NCBI GenBank assembly: GCA_964059975.1
Contig: CAXKXX010000007.1
Coordinates: 22,753-86,752, forward strand
DNA length: 64,000 nucleotides
From: CAXKXX01 sp964059975
GTDB taxonomy: Bacteria > Pseudomonadota > Gammaproteobacteria > Enterobacterales > Enterobacteriaceae
Direction: 5' to 3'
The notes below the pieces were generated by a model, which saw only the letters and a list, made by a program, of their open reading frames with translations, was not told the origin of the DNA and did not search any database. This document shows positions 29,730 through 39,805 of the stretch, one piece after another. The translations under genes were made by a program, and so were the position numbers. Position 1 is the stretch's first letter. The number at the start of each line of letters is the position of its first letter.

Positions 29730-32700
29730 AGTAACCACACATAGTTATATTGAAATACATTTACCATGTGTATTGTGCAGATAAAAATACTAAATAATCA
29801 AGAGATTAATTAGTCAAAATAACTATTCCGATCTAGCTAGCTGATTCTAATATTTATTAGATTTACTTTACATGATTCAAAATGTAATCATTTGATAAAA
29901 ACCTATTGCTACTTTGATTTGCTATCACTATAAAAATAATCATTATTATAAATAATAATATTCTTTTCAGAAGCGTCCCTAAATATATTAGTATAGATAA
30001 TATTTTTATTATAAAAGTATTTTTTATTTAATTTATGCAAACTTGTTCTTTATTGATATTAATTTAAAATTAAGTAGCGCTATAGAATATATCTAGGTAC
30101 ATGATATTTATATATATACATCTATACTTATAAATACCGAAATCTATATTTAGACGTTAATTTAATTAATATAGATATTTATCACGAGGTTCAGTAAGAT
30201 CATTGACTACTATACAGAATACCTTATATTCTAGAAGGTTGACTTATTATTGTTTCTCACTGTTACATTTTTGTGAATTAAAGTAAGCAACTAAAGCATA
30301 TAAAATAATCTTTTACTCTAATTTTCACTATTTAAATCTAGCTCATTGAAGATAGATTAAGGCGCTTTCGATTAGTATTCTTATATTTAAAATAAAATGC
30401 ATTAAAATTTTCTAATACAATAACTAATCTAAACAAAACTTAGCATTTTTTAAAAAAATAAGTAAACATTGTTGCATAGTATAGATAATAAAATACGGTT
30501 GATTTGATAGAAAAGAATGACTCTAAGTATCTCATTAAGTTTTATTTATTACATAAGATTAATAAAAATTATTAAATTAAATTTAAGTATGGATCAGTAC
30601 ATATATAACTATTTACATATTAATATCATTAGCTTTATAAGAATTTATTAAAAGCAATTTAAATCAGACAATTAGAAATAAACAAAAAATAAAAAAATAA
30701 AAAATTTTACTCTCTATATCGATATTCTAACTATTAGATTTAACGATTTTTAGAAAAAATAAAATTTATCTATTAATTTTAATAAGTGGAATATAAAAAC
30801 TATTATTTTTTTACTTTAGTTAAAACTAATATTTTTTAAAAAATGAATAAATAAACTTTCTATATTTTTCAAAAAATTTATTATAGATAAAGAAAGATAG
30901 TATTTATTTTTAGATCGAGATTTTCTCACTTTATTCAATCTGAGATTTCTATTCAGATACTATACATTTTTGTTGTGACCTTATCTAATATAATTAGAAA
31001 TTTTTTCTTATCGATACCTAATAATTTTAGAAAAAAACTAAAAATAAATTTTATGAGTCATAAAAAGCCCTATATTACTATTTAAAATAATTCTATTGCA
31101 TACTCTTAAACACTCATGTGAGTCATGCCATCTATATAGCAGCATTATAGCAATTAAACGGCTAAAAGAGGGGTCTTCCTGTCTCAATCTTCATAGGTTT
31201 TCTGGGGAAACCTTTCCTCTAAAATCTAAAGATTGCTCTACTTTGATTTTTTTGATCTCTATGTCAGCATAGAAAAATGAATTTCTGTATAATAAATTTG
31301 TATTACAGTATAAGAAATAATAAAATATATTATTAATATTGATATTAAATAATACTCTAGTTTTTTAAAAAATTTACTTATAAAGATAAGCTGAAAAAAT
31401 AGTTTTACTTATAAAAAACCAAAAAATGAGTGTCTTATTTTAAGATAATAATACCATGAACACCTTCAAGTATTATAGAAATTGAATTCTAATCTATCGA
31501 TTCTTGAAATACTATGTTTGATTAATTTTAATTAAATAGAATCTGTGCATATAGGATGTACTCTAATAAAATTGTCATCAGGTATAATATGAAAATGAGT
31601 GTATGAAATTAATTTCACCATGAAGTGTGTAGTTGGTATCAGTTAGTTTAGTACGAAAGATTTCCTCGAAATATTACAATATCTTTAGTAAAAATCGACT
31701 ACGACTTAAGGTGTATTTTATTAGATTAAACCGCTTCATCTCAAAGTGTCTGTATGAGAAACGACAGTTAGTCTAGGTCTAATTTTTTATTTTAGTTTTT
31801 ATAGAGGTTGCCACTATAGAGGAAAGAGGATTATCGTAAATATAGAAGAGATCGCTTATCTTTCTAGAACGCTCACAGACAATTCTTACTTGCCGCATCA
31901 ATAGAAAGTCAAAAATTATTATTTCATCCATAAAATATTCGGAAAGTAGCGTGGGCGCCCAAGACCGAGACTAGCCCTTGCACTACCTTAATAATAGGGC
32001 CCAAGTCAGGATGACTATGCCCCTGTTAGATTTTTAAGAGCAGCTTTAGAAAATAGCGGCAATATTTATATCGGCATATATCTAAGTCGCTAGACGTCGG
32101 AGCGTCTCATTATTATTAGGCAATTAATATCTTATTTAGAATATTAAGAAAATAGAATAAAGCTCTCTGTATTAATCACTTATTAAAGCGCCAAGTAGAG
32201 ATTTTTACTTTCTGCTATATCTTAATAGTAACGCTCGTGACGGAGGGGTTAAATCGATAGTCCGAAGTGGCTTGTTATCTTAAACTGGATATTTAATCCA
32301 TCATATTTTACTAACTTAGTGACATGCAACACAAGATACTTTTATACTAGATGAATTACTATTCCTTTGCCCAGAAAGGGAATAGTATGTAGTAGTAGTT
32401 CTTAAATAGTGATAGATCTGAAACTTTCTAGCACTATTCTTCTTAAGAAAGTGCTTTAATGCAAAGGATTTATGACATAGCGTCGTTTATCTTTTCAGCT
32501 AATCTGTAGATTATAAAAGTTGAACTAGTTCGAATATTTCGAAAATGATAGCGATATAACAGAATAATAATATATCTAAATATGGCATTAATTACTTTGA
32601 TAAACTGTATAGATTTAATCTAAACTTAATTATATTCATACTAGCCTATACAAAGAAGTATATGCTCATCAGCGATGAGTAATATATATAGCTATAAATT

Positions 32701-33003
32701 TATCGACTTATCAACTAATCAAATTCATTCGCCTTTCATACTACCGGATGAGTTAAATAGTGATAATTTTTTTGAAAAAAATACAATATATAAAAAATAA
32801 AAATATAATTACTTATTAAAATGAAAATTTTAATCAATCTAATTGAACTAGCAATTCATATTAGAGAATACACTAGTAAACTAATAATTTTTTGTTTTAT
32901 ATGCACCAGTAATATTATCATGAAGTAAAAGTATGAGAAAATATCTTAATATTATATTCAATTCAAAAAATACATCTTGTTTTATTCTAATTTATATAAT
33001 ATC

Positions 33004-33049
33004 AAGGGTTCTATATTATGGGATATAAGGGTTCTATATTATGGGATAT
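33004..33049 (+). repeat. Perfect 23-bp tandem duplication
   Basis: The unit beginning AAGGGTTCTATATTATGGGA is present twice head to tail (33004-33026 and 33027-33049) with no mismatch, in spacer upstream of rsmH. Confidence 0.92.
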
Positions 33050-33510
33050 GCAGTACGTAGATTTATTATAAGAACAATTCCGAACCGGAAACGAAATAGA
33101 AATTGCAGAAGAGTGTCATAAATTAGTTATAAATTCTTAAAATTTTAACGATCTCTCTTAGAGGCAAGATAATCTATTAACGAGTAAACTTTTAATCATG
33201 ATATTAATTTTTTATATTAGATTATAAATATAACGTTCCTGTTAAACATGCACTAGAGGAATACTACTAAAGCTCTCAGGCTTTAGCTTGACAAAGTTTT
33301 AATATCCTAAGTACACTCCACCACACGTTAATTTAGTGTCTAAATCGACGAAAACTCCTATAAAAGGTTAGTTTAGGGATCTCTACTTGGATGATAGCAG
33401 TTTAGGCATCTCTCTCAGGATAACAGATAGCTACTTTCTAAAAAGTAATCACCCAGCCCATACTTACACTAAGAAGCCGACTGTAGCATGAGTCTAAGGC
33501 TAAAAGTAGT

Positions 33511-33553
33511 CGGGGGGTAGATTAATAGCATGTGCTATCAATCTACCCCCCCG
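33511..33553. repeat. ~20-bp inverted repeat with poly-G/poly-C arms
   Basis: CGGGGGGTAGATTAATAGCA (33511-33530) pairs with 33533-33553 around a 2-base loop, with one extra C in the right arm and one mismatch that becomes a G-U pair only in a minus-strand transcript. It lies about 340 bp upstream of rsmH and has no U tract on either side. Confidence 0.8.
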
Positions 33554-33779
33554 AAAATTCTACCCGCCAATTTAAGTGCTACTCGAACAGGAAATTTTTA
33601 AAAAATTGCGCCGCATATCGAGCATAAAGTCTGACGAATGCTATGCTCTCTGCTTTCCGAATAAGAATCAAAATTAGCATCAGATACATGATTTTTATGA
33701 GTTTGATGCTAACTACTAAGCCAAATTAACATGCTTTTTTCTTAAAGCAAGTGATGTTACCCATCTTAATTCAAGTAAT

Positions 33780-33808
33780 TTGACTGAGAAATGCAAATAC
33801 TTGATATT
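33780..33808 (+). promoter_or_regulatory. Candidate sigma-70 promoter for the mra/dcw cluster
   Basis: TTGACT (33780-33785, 5 of 6 to consensus) is separated by 17 bp from GATATT (33803-33808, 4 of 6). It ends 85 bp upstream of rsmH and is the best promoter-like pair in the leader. With mraZ lost, it could serve as the head promoter. Confidence 0.35.
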
Positions 33809-33893
33809 AGCAATTTAAAAATATTTATCGATACCAAACAGTCGAAGAAAGCAGTTTTATCTGAGCACTCAAAAGGATTTTTTCGCCATAAGC

Positions 33894-34832
33894 ATGTTAA
33901 AAAACTATAAACACACCGCTGTTTTATTAGACGAAGCAGTGAACGCCCTTAACATTAGCAGTGATGGAATATACATCGACGGCACCTTTGGGCGAGGCAG
34001 TCACTCTCACTTAATCTTATCTCAACTTAGTAATGAGGGGCGCTTGCTCGCAATTGACCGCGATCCTCAAGCCGTTGCAGCCGCCAAGTACATTAATGAT
34101 CCTCGTTTTACCATTATACATGCTCTGTTTTCGTCCCTATCGTATCATGTACGAGAACGTGCATTAGTAGGAAAAATCGACGGTATTCTTCTTGACCTAG
34201 GTCTTTCTTCACCTCAGTTAGATGATGCAGAGCGCGGCTTTTCTTTTATGCGCGATGGACCTCTAGATATGCGGATGAATCCATCTATCGGATTATCTGC
34301 CTATGAGTGGTTAATGCAAGCACAGTCTGACGAGATCGCTTGGGTGCTGAAGAATTTTGGTGAAGAGCGATTCGCTAAGCGCATTGCCGATGCAATAGTA
34401 AAAAAAAACCGCTTAGAGCCAATGACCCGAACTAAGCAACTAGCTAACCTAATTGCTAACGTTATCCCAATTCGAGATAAATACAAACATCCGGCGACTC
34501 GTACCTTTCAGGCAATACGCATTTATCTCAACAGAGAATTAGAAGAAATTACATGCATACTTAATGACGCACTAAAAATATTGGCCCCGGGAGGGCGCCT
34601 GGCAATCATTAGCTTCCATTCGTTAGAAGATCGTATTGTAAAATGTTTTATACGAAAGCACAGTCGTGGTACCCCGCTTCCACATGGTATGCCGCTGACT
34701 GAAGAACAAATACGAAACACAGAGCAATGCTCATTGAAAGCGCTAGGAAAAATCATACCTTCAAAATCTGAAGTGGCGCGTAACCCTCGAGCACGTAGCT
34801 CTATACTGCGCGTTGCAAAAAGAAAGCTCTAG
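33894..34832 (+). CDS. rsmH: 16S rRNA m4C1402 methyltransferase RsmH (MraW)
   Basis: RsmH methylates N4 of C1402 in the ribosomal P site. The 312-residue product is the expected length (313). The N-terminal NYKHTAVLLDEAV, the SAM-binding DGTFGRGSHS near residues 30-39, and the catalytic-domain motif LLDLGLSSPQLDDAERGFSF near 102-121 are all present, as is PGGRLAIISFHSLEDR near 238-253. It is now the first gene of the cluster because mraZ is missing. Its stop is separated from the proposed ftsL ATG by a single base. Confidence 0.97.
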   Translation: MLKNYKHTAVLLDEAVNALNISSDGIYIDGTFGRGSHSHLILSQLSNEGRLLAIDRDPQAVAAAKYINDPRFTIIHALFSSLSYHVRERALVGKIDGILLDLGLSSPQLDDAERGFSFMRDGPLDMRMNPSIGLSAYEWLMQAQSDEIAWVLKNFGEERFAKRIADAIVKKNRLEPMTRTKQLANLIANVIPIRDKYKHPATRTFQAIRIYLNRELEEITCILNDALKILAPGGRLAIISFHSLEDRIVKCFIRKHSRGTPLPHGMPLTEEQIRNTEQCSLKALGKIIPSKSEVARNPRARSSILRVAKRKL

Positions 34833-34833
34833 T

Positions 34834-35154
34834 ATGACCAGAGGTCAGCGTCATGGACTTGTCGGGGCGATTTTCAGCGATCTGTTTCGGAATGCGAAGA
34901 TTCGATTGACTTTATTAGCCTTGATACTAATTTCAGCTACTTTTGTGGTGACTACTGTATACAGGACGCGACTTCTAACTTCTGAGTGTGAACAGTTACT
35001 ATTAGAGAGCCACACACTAGATATCGAGTGGCGCAACTTAATTTTAGAAGAGAACGCTCTAAGCGATCATGGGCGAGTTGAACGCATTGCTACTGAAATA
35101 TTTCAGATGCAGCATGTTGATTTATTGCAGGAAAATATCATCGTTAAACAATAA
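34834..35154 (+). CDS. ftsL: Cell division protein FtsL
   Basis: FtsL is a bitopic divisome protein that forms a coiled coil with FtsB and, with FtsQ, activates FtsW-FtsI. One transmembrane helix (about residues 20-37, LTLLALILISATFVVTTV) is followed by the leucine-zipper region, including SHTLDIEWRNLILEENALSD and RVERIATEIFQMQHV as in enterics. I chose the ATG at 34834, giving 106 residues; a TTG at 34813, overlapping rsmH, would add seven. E. coli FtsL has 121 residues, so the cytoplasmic N-terminus is shortened by 8-15 residues. Confidence 0.93.
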   Translation: MTRGQRHGLVGAIFSDLFRNAKIRLTLLALILISATFVVTTVYRTRLLTSECEQLLLESHTLDIEWRNLILEENALSDHGRVERIATEIFQMQHVDLLQENIIVKQ

Positions 35155-35188
35155 AAAGTTTAACCCATCAATGCCGGAACAGTAGGGA

Positions 35189-36961
35189 ATGAAATACATG
35201 AAATCCGCGCCTGCCGGTAAGTTAAAGCACCAAAAATATCGAGATAGCTTTGTTAATTGGCGCTTTGATTTTCTGTATAGCTGTATTTTATTAGCACTCG
35301 TAGGATTGATACTCCGCATGACCTACTTACAGGTGATTAATCCAGATTACCTGGTAAAAAAAAGTGATCTGCGCTCACTCCGCGTGCAAGAGGTATCTAC
35401 TCCGCGCGGTATGATTAGCGATCGCGACGGTCGACCACTAGCAGTCAGCCTACCAGTCAATGCAATCTGGGCAGATCCAAAAGAGCTAAATGCACACGGG
35501 GGTATTACGCTAAATAAGCGATGGAAAGCACTCTCGGATGTGTTAAACATACCCCTTAATCAACTCTCTAGCCGAATTAATGCTAATCCAAAATCACGCT
35601 TTGTCTACTTAGCCCGACAAGTTAATCTAGAAGTTGGTGATTACATTCATAAACTGCAGTTACCAGGGATTTTTCTGCGTCAAGAGTCGCGTCGTTACTA
35701 TCCGGACGGACCTGTAACTTCCCAGATTATTGGCCTTACTAATATTGATGGTCAAGGGATTGAAGGCGTTGAAAAAAGCTTCGATCGCAGGCTCAGCGGT
35801 CAAGTAGGCGAAAGAACCGTTCGTAAGGATCGTTGCGGTCGCGTTATAGATGATGTTTCTTCAGTGAAGAGTCAAGAGGCACATAATGTAGTATTAAGTA
35901 TCGATAAGCGCCTACAGGGGATAGCGTATCGTGAGCTTAGTAATGCCGTGACTTTCAATAAGGCACAATCTGGCACTGCTGTACTAATCGACGTGCACAC
36001 CGGTGAAGTGCTAGCCATGGCTAATAGCCCGTCTTATAACCCGAATGACAAGGCAGACACACTACAAAAGACTATGCGCAACCGCGCCATTACCGATGTT
36101 TTTGAGCCTGGTTCTACTGTGAAGCCAATGGTAGTGATGACTGCATTAGAACGTGGTGTAGTTAAAGAAAATACTTTGATAAATACCCTACCCTATCACA
36201 TTCAGGGCCATGACATTAAAGACGTCACGCATTATGAAGAATTATCGATAACTGGTATTTTACAAAAGTCGAGCAACGTTGGCGTTTCTAAATTGGCACT
36301 ACTAATGCCATCTTCGGCATTAGTAGACACTTACTCACGTTTTGGGCTCGGGAAACCCACTAATCTAGGTTTATCTGGAGAAAGCAGTGGAATATATCCA
36401 AAAAAACAAAAGTGGTCTGACCTAGAGAAAGCGACTTTCTCTTTCGGATACGGGTTAATGGTAACCCCATTACAGTTAGCGCGACTCTATGCAACGATCG
36501 GAAGTTTCGGAGTCTATCATCCTTTATCGATCACTAAAGTCGACCCCCCAGTTGTTGGAGAACGTATTTTCCCTGAATCTGTAGTCCGAACGGTAGTACA
36601 CATGATGGAGAGCGTTGCTTTGCCAGGAGGAAGCGGGGCAACAGCTGCTATTAAAGGATACCGAATTGCTATTAAAACGGGTACAGCTAAAAAAGTTGGC
36701 CCAGACGGTAAATATATGAGTCGTTATGTCGCTTACACTGGTGGTATCGCATCGGCCAGTCAACCACGGTTTGCTTTAGTGGTAGTCATTAATGACCCGC
36801 AAGGTGGAAAATATTATGGTGGTGCAATTTCCGCACCAGTGTTTGGTGCCATTATGGGTGGTGTACTTCGTACCATGAATGTTAAGCCGGATGGGTTGCC
36901 CCTTTCTAATGAAAGAGAATCAATCATTCACCAAAAAGAAGTTTCTAGTGTCAGATCGTAA
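35189..36961 (+). CDS. ftsI: Penicillin-binding protein 3, septal transpeptidase FtsI
   Basis: FtsI (PBP3) cross-links septal peptidoglycan with FtsW. The 590-residue product has an N-terminal anchor at about residues 28-47, the non-penicillin-binding domain (STPRGMISDRDGRPLAVS near 70-87), and the transpeptidase with the active-site serine in EPGSTVKPM near 307-315, SSN near 363-365 and KTGTAKK near 497-503. ATG at 35189 is followed by MKYMKSAP; a second in-frame ATG three codons on is possible. It ends 14 bp inside murE. An 11-bp perfect hairpin lies in codons 371-380. Confidence 0.97.
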   Translation: MKYMKSAPAGKLKHQKYRDSFVNWRFDFLYSCILLALVGLILRMTYLQVINPDYLVKKSDLRSLRVQEVSTPRGMISDRDGRPLAVSLPVNAIWADPKELNAHGGITLNKRWKALSDVLNIPLNQLSSRINANPKSRFVYLARQVNLEVGDYIHKLQLPGIFLRQESRRYYPDGPVTSQIIGLTNIDGQGIEGVEKSFDRRLSGQVGERTVRKDRCGRVIDDVSSVKSQEAHNVVLSIDKRLQGIAYRELSNAVTFNKAQSGTAVLIDVHTGEVLAMANSPSYNPNDKADTLQKTMRNRAITDVFEPGSTVKPMVVMTALERGVVKENTLINTLPYHIQGHDIKDVTHYEELSITGILQKSSNVGVSKLALLMPSSALVDTYSRFGLGKPTNLGLSGESSGIYPKKQKWSDLEKATFSFGYGLMVTPLQLARLYATIGSFGVYHPLSITKVDPPVVGERIFPESVVRTVVHMMESVALPGGSGATAAIKGYRIAIKTGTAKKVGPDGKYMSRYVAYTGGIASASQPRFALVVVINDPQGGKYYGGAISAPVFGAIMGGVLRTMNVKPDGLPLSNERESIIHQKEVSSVRS

Positions 36962-38435
36962 TTTGCGCGACTTGCTCGCTTTCTGTGTACCAAAGGCGCC
37001 CGAGCGTGCGCTTAGGGAAATGATTCTAGATAGCCGTATTGCTATGCACGGCGATCTATTTATTGCCATCATGGGCCATAAGACAGATGGACGGCGCCAC
37101 ATCTCGGATGCTATTGATCAAGGTGTCTCTGCGGTGATTGCTGAAGCTAATGGTCAAGCTGAAAATGGCGCTATTGCAGAAATGCGCGGCGTTCCAATTA
37201 TTTATTTAAGCCATCTGAACCAGCGTCTTTCCATGTTAGCTGGCCGTTTTTATCACCACCCCGACAAACGGATGTGTTTAATCGCTGTTACTGGAACAAA
37301 TGGTAAAACAACTACCACGCAATTACTAGCACAATGGAGCCATCTTTTAGGCGAACTAAGTGCAGTAATGGGTACCATTGGAAATGGCTTATTTAATTAT
37401 GTCTACCCCTCTAAGAACACAACTAGTTCTGCGATCGATCTTCAGCGCCAATTGCAAGATTTTTTTAAGAAAGGTGCAACTTTCGTAGCTATAGAAGTTT
37501 CATCTCATGGATTAATACAACACCGGGTAAAAGCTTTATCATTTACCGCTGCAGTTTTTACTAACCTAAGTCGTGATCATTTAGATTACCATGGTAGTAT
37601 GACTAATTACGAAGCTGCGAAATGGAGGCTATTCGCCGAGCATGAGGTAAACAAGATAATCATTAATGCGGATGATCAAATCGGACGAAAATGGTTAAGA
37701 AAATTACCGCATGCCGTAGCAGTCACGATGCAGGACAATATCAGTCAAGGCTTTCAGGGCCAGTACCTAAAAACCACTGAGATCAATTATCACGATAACG
37801 GCGCTAATCTCTGTTTTAGCTCTAGCTGGGGTGATGGTGAAATATCAATTCAATTAATCGGGTCATTTAACCTCAACAATTTGCTTTTAGCGATGGCAAC
37901 ACTCCTAGCATTAGGCTATCCCCTGAATAAGTTAGTTAAAACCAGCAGCCGTCTGAAGCCAGTTTGCGGGCGGATGGAGGTATTTAATGTCCCAGGAAAA
38001 CCAATGGTGGTGGTAGATTACGCACATACCCCAGATGCCCTGAAAAAAGCTCTCATGGCAGTGCGCCGACATTGCCCAGGGCGGTTATGGTGTGTCTTCG
38101 GATGTGGCGGTAATCGCGATAAAGGAAAGCGGGCATTGATGGGGCGGATTGCAGAACATCTTGCCGATCGAGTGGTTATCACTGACGATAATCCCCGAAC
38201 TGAAGAACCGAAGACCATTATCAATGGTATCCTTAGCGGAATTCAAGATGTAGAAAAAGTTCTTTTAATCTCTTGCCGAGAAGTCGCGGTGACCAGCGCG
38301 ATTATGCAAGCGAAAAAAGAGGATGTAGTGCTCATAGCGGGTAAAGGACATGAGGATTATCAACTAGTAGGAAATCGACGTCTAGAGTATTCTGACCGCA
38401 CCACTGTTACTCGTCTTCTTGGGAGGCTCTCTTGA
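36948..38435 (+). CDS. murE: UDP-MurNAc-tripeptide synthetase MurE (meso-DAP adding)
   Basis: MurE adds meso-diaminopimelate to UDP-MurNAc-L-Ala-D-Glu. I place the start at the GTG at 36948 within the end of ftsI, giving 495 residues, the E. coli length, and SDRNLRDLL; the longer frame from 36879 adds 23 unrelated residues. Visible are the ATP-binding GTNGKTTTTQLLAQW near residues 114-128, VFTNLSRDHLDYHG near 203-216, and the meso-DAP-recognising DDNPRTE near 412-418, the enteric version of the DNPR motif. The stop overlaps the murF start by 4 bp (TTGA). It depends on dapB and dapE, both in this window. Confidence 0.97.
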   Translation: MSDRNLRDLLAFCVPKAPERALREMILDSRIAMHGDLFIAIMGHKTDGRRHISDAIDQGVSAVIAEANGQAENGAIAEMRGVPIIYLSHLNQRLSMLAGRFYHHPDKRMCLIAVTGTNGKTTTTQLLAQWSHLLGELSAVMGTIGNGLFNYVYPSKNTTSSAIDLQRQLQDFFKKGATFVAIEVSSHGLIQHRVKALSFTAAVFTNLSRDHLDYHGSMTNYEAAKWRLFAEHEVNKIIINADDQIGRKWLRKLPHAVAVTMQDNISQGFQGQYLKTTEINYHDNGANLCFSSSWGDGEISIQLIGSFNLNNLLLAMATLLALGYPLNKLVKTSSRLKPVCGRMEVFNVPGKPMVVVDYAHTPDALKKALMAVRRHCPGRLWCVFGCGGNRDKGKRALMGRIAEHLADRVVITDDNPRTEEPKTIINGILSGIQDVEKVLLISCREVAVTSAIMQAKKEDVVLIAGKGHEDYQLVGNRRLEYSDRTTVTRLLGRLS

Positions 38436-39805
38436 TCCAGGTTTCTCTTTTATCAATGGCTAAAATATTAAACAGTGACCTAATCGGGCCTGATAGACAA
38501 GTTATTGAAGTAACGACAGATACCCGTAAGGTAAGAGATGGCTGCCTATTTATAGCTTTAAAAGGAAAGCGTTTCGATGCGCACGAGTTTTGCACTCATG
38601 CCGTGATTGCTGGGGCTAGAGCATTGCTTGTAAGTCGACGCTTAGCATTAGATACACCGCAGTTAGTAGTAAAAGATACCCGATTGGCATTAGGGCAACT
38701 TGCCACATGGGTGCGTCAACAAGTGCCGGCACGTGTAATTGCACTAACTGGTTCTTCTGGAAAAACATCAGTAAAAGAAATGACCGCTGCTATTCTAAGC
38801 GAGTGCGGCGAGGTACTGTACACTGAAGATAACTTTAATAATGATATAGGGGTGGCACTAACACTACTCAGATTAAAAGCGCAGCATCATTTTGCGGTGA
38901 TTGAGCTAGGCGGCAACCATATTGGTGAAATTGCCTATACCAGCGCACTAACACTTCCGAATACCGCTCTAATAAACAACCTTGCACCGGCTCATCTAGA
39001 AGGTTTCGGCTCATTATCAGGAGTCGCACAGGCAAAAGGAGAAATCTTTACCGGATTATTAGCTAATGGGATTGCAATCATCAACGAGGACAATAACGAC
39101 TGGACGCAATGGAAAAGTATGCTGAGCGCTAAAACTGTCTGGCGTTTCTCAGAGAAGGCTAAAAAAGGAGCAGATTTCTTTGCCAAGAATATCCGGAGCG
39201 AAGGCAGTAATACGTACTTTCAGCTACACACCCCTTTTGGTCGCGCCGAGATGGCGATATCGTTGCCGGGCCGTCACAATGTGGCTAATGCACTGGCATC
39301 ATCGGCACTAGCAATGTCTATTGGGGCCCCTCTTAAGGCAGTGTGTCGAGGATTAAAAAAATTTCGGGCAGTACCAGGTCGTATTTTCCCAATCGTATTG
39401 ACCTCAAATAAGCTTTTGTTAGACGATAGCTACAACGCCAACATTGGGTCGATGTTAGCCGCAATAAAAGTGTTGGCGGAAATGCCAGGTTACCGCGTAA
39501 TGGTGGTGGGTGACATAGATGAACTAGGTACATTAGAAAAAAAGTATCATGCTCAAATGGGTAACATAGCCTATCTTCTAGGAATTAATAAAGTAATCAG
39601 CATTGGATACCTGAGTTCGGTGTTGAGCGAAGCATCGGGAAACGGCGAGCATTATCAAAATAAGAAAGACGTGGTTGACCGTGTGAGAGGATTACTCGAG
39701 AAACATGAGATTATTACTGTATTAATCAAGGGTTCTCGGCGCTCTGGAATGGAACAAGTAGTCTATGCGTTACAGGAGAAAAGCAATGCTAGTTTGCTTT
39801 TATGA
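38432..39805 (+). CDS. murF: UDP-MurNAc-pentapeptide synthetase MurF
   Basis: MurF joins D-Ala-D-Ala to UDP-MurNAc-tripeptide. The 457-residue product (E. coli 452) has the ATP loop LTGSSGKTSVKEM near residues 106-118, DNFNNDIGVALTLLRL near 134-149, LINNLAPAHLEGFGS near 186-200, and the substrate motif LLDDSYNANIGSM near 329-341. The start is TTG at 38432, overlapping the murE TGA (TTGA), preceded by GGGAGG at close spacing; enterics normally use ATGA here. The 3' end overlaps mraY by 20 bp. Confidence 0.97.
   Translation: MIQVSLLSMAKILNSDLIGPDRQVIEVTTDTRKVRDGCLFIALKGKRFDAHEFCTHAVIAGARALLVSRRLALDTPQLVVKDTRLALGQLATWVRQQVPARVIALTGSSGKTSVKEMTAAILSECGEVLYTEDNFNNDIGVALTLLRLKAQHHFAVIELGGNHIGEIAYTSALTLPNTALINNLAPAHLEGFGSLSGVAQAKGEIFTGLLANGIAIINEDNNDWTQWKSMLSAKTVWRFSEKAKKGADFFAKNIRSEGSNTYFQLHTPFGRAEMAISLPGRHNVANALASSALAMSIGAPLKAVCRGLKKFRAVPGRIFPIVLTSNKLLLDDSYNANIGSMLAAIKVLAEMPGYRVMVVGDIDELGTLEKKYHAQMGNIAYLLGINKVISIGYLSSVLSEASGNGEHYQNKKDVVDRVRGLLEKHEIITVLIKGSRRSGMEQVVYALQEKSNASLLL

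Larger units (their letters stand above)
29739..33779. other. 4.0-kb AT-rich spacer upstream of the division cluster
   Basis: The longest gap. No gene, tRNA or rRNA was recognised. mraZ, which opens the cluster in most enterics, is not detectable, nor are cra or ilvIH. More GC-rich patches (31920-32110, 33240-33560) could be eroded genes; one minus-strand frame at about 31780-31970 stays open for ~60 codons but resembles nothing I know. It includes a 23-bp tandem duplication (33004-33049) and a G/C-rich inverted repeat (33511-33553). Confidence 0.65.

Noticed and set aside
31185..31235. Nested stems CAATCTT/AAGATTG and AGGTTT/AAACCT suggesting a structured RNA
   Set aside because: Stems of 6-7 bp with unpaired asymmetric internal loops; common by chance in AT-rich sequence and no family match.
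31780..31970. ~60-codon open minus-strand frame
   Set aside because: Resembles no known protein; may be a remnant but cannot be supported.
33004..33049. Direct repeats considered as CRISPR units
   Set aside because: Only two adjacent copies with no spacer; no cas genes.
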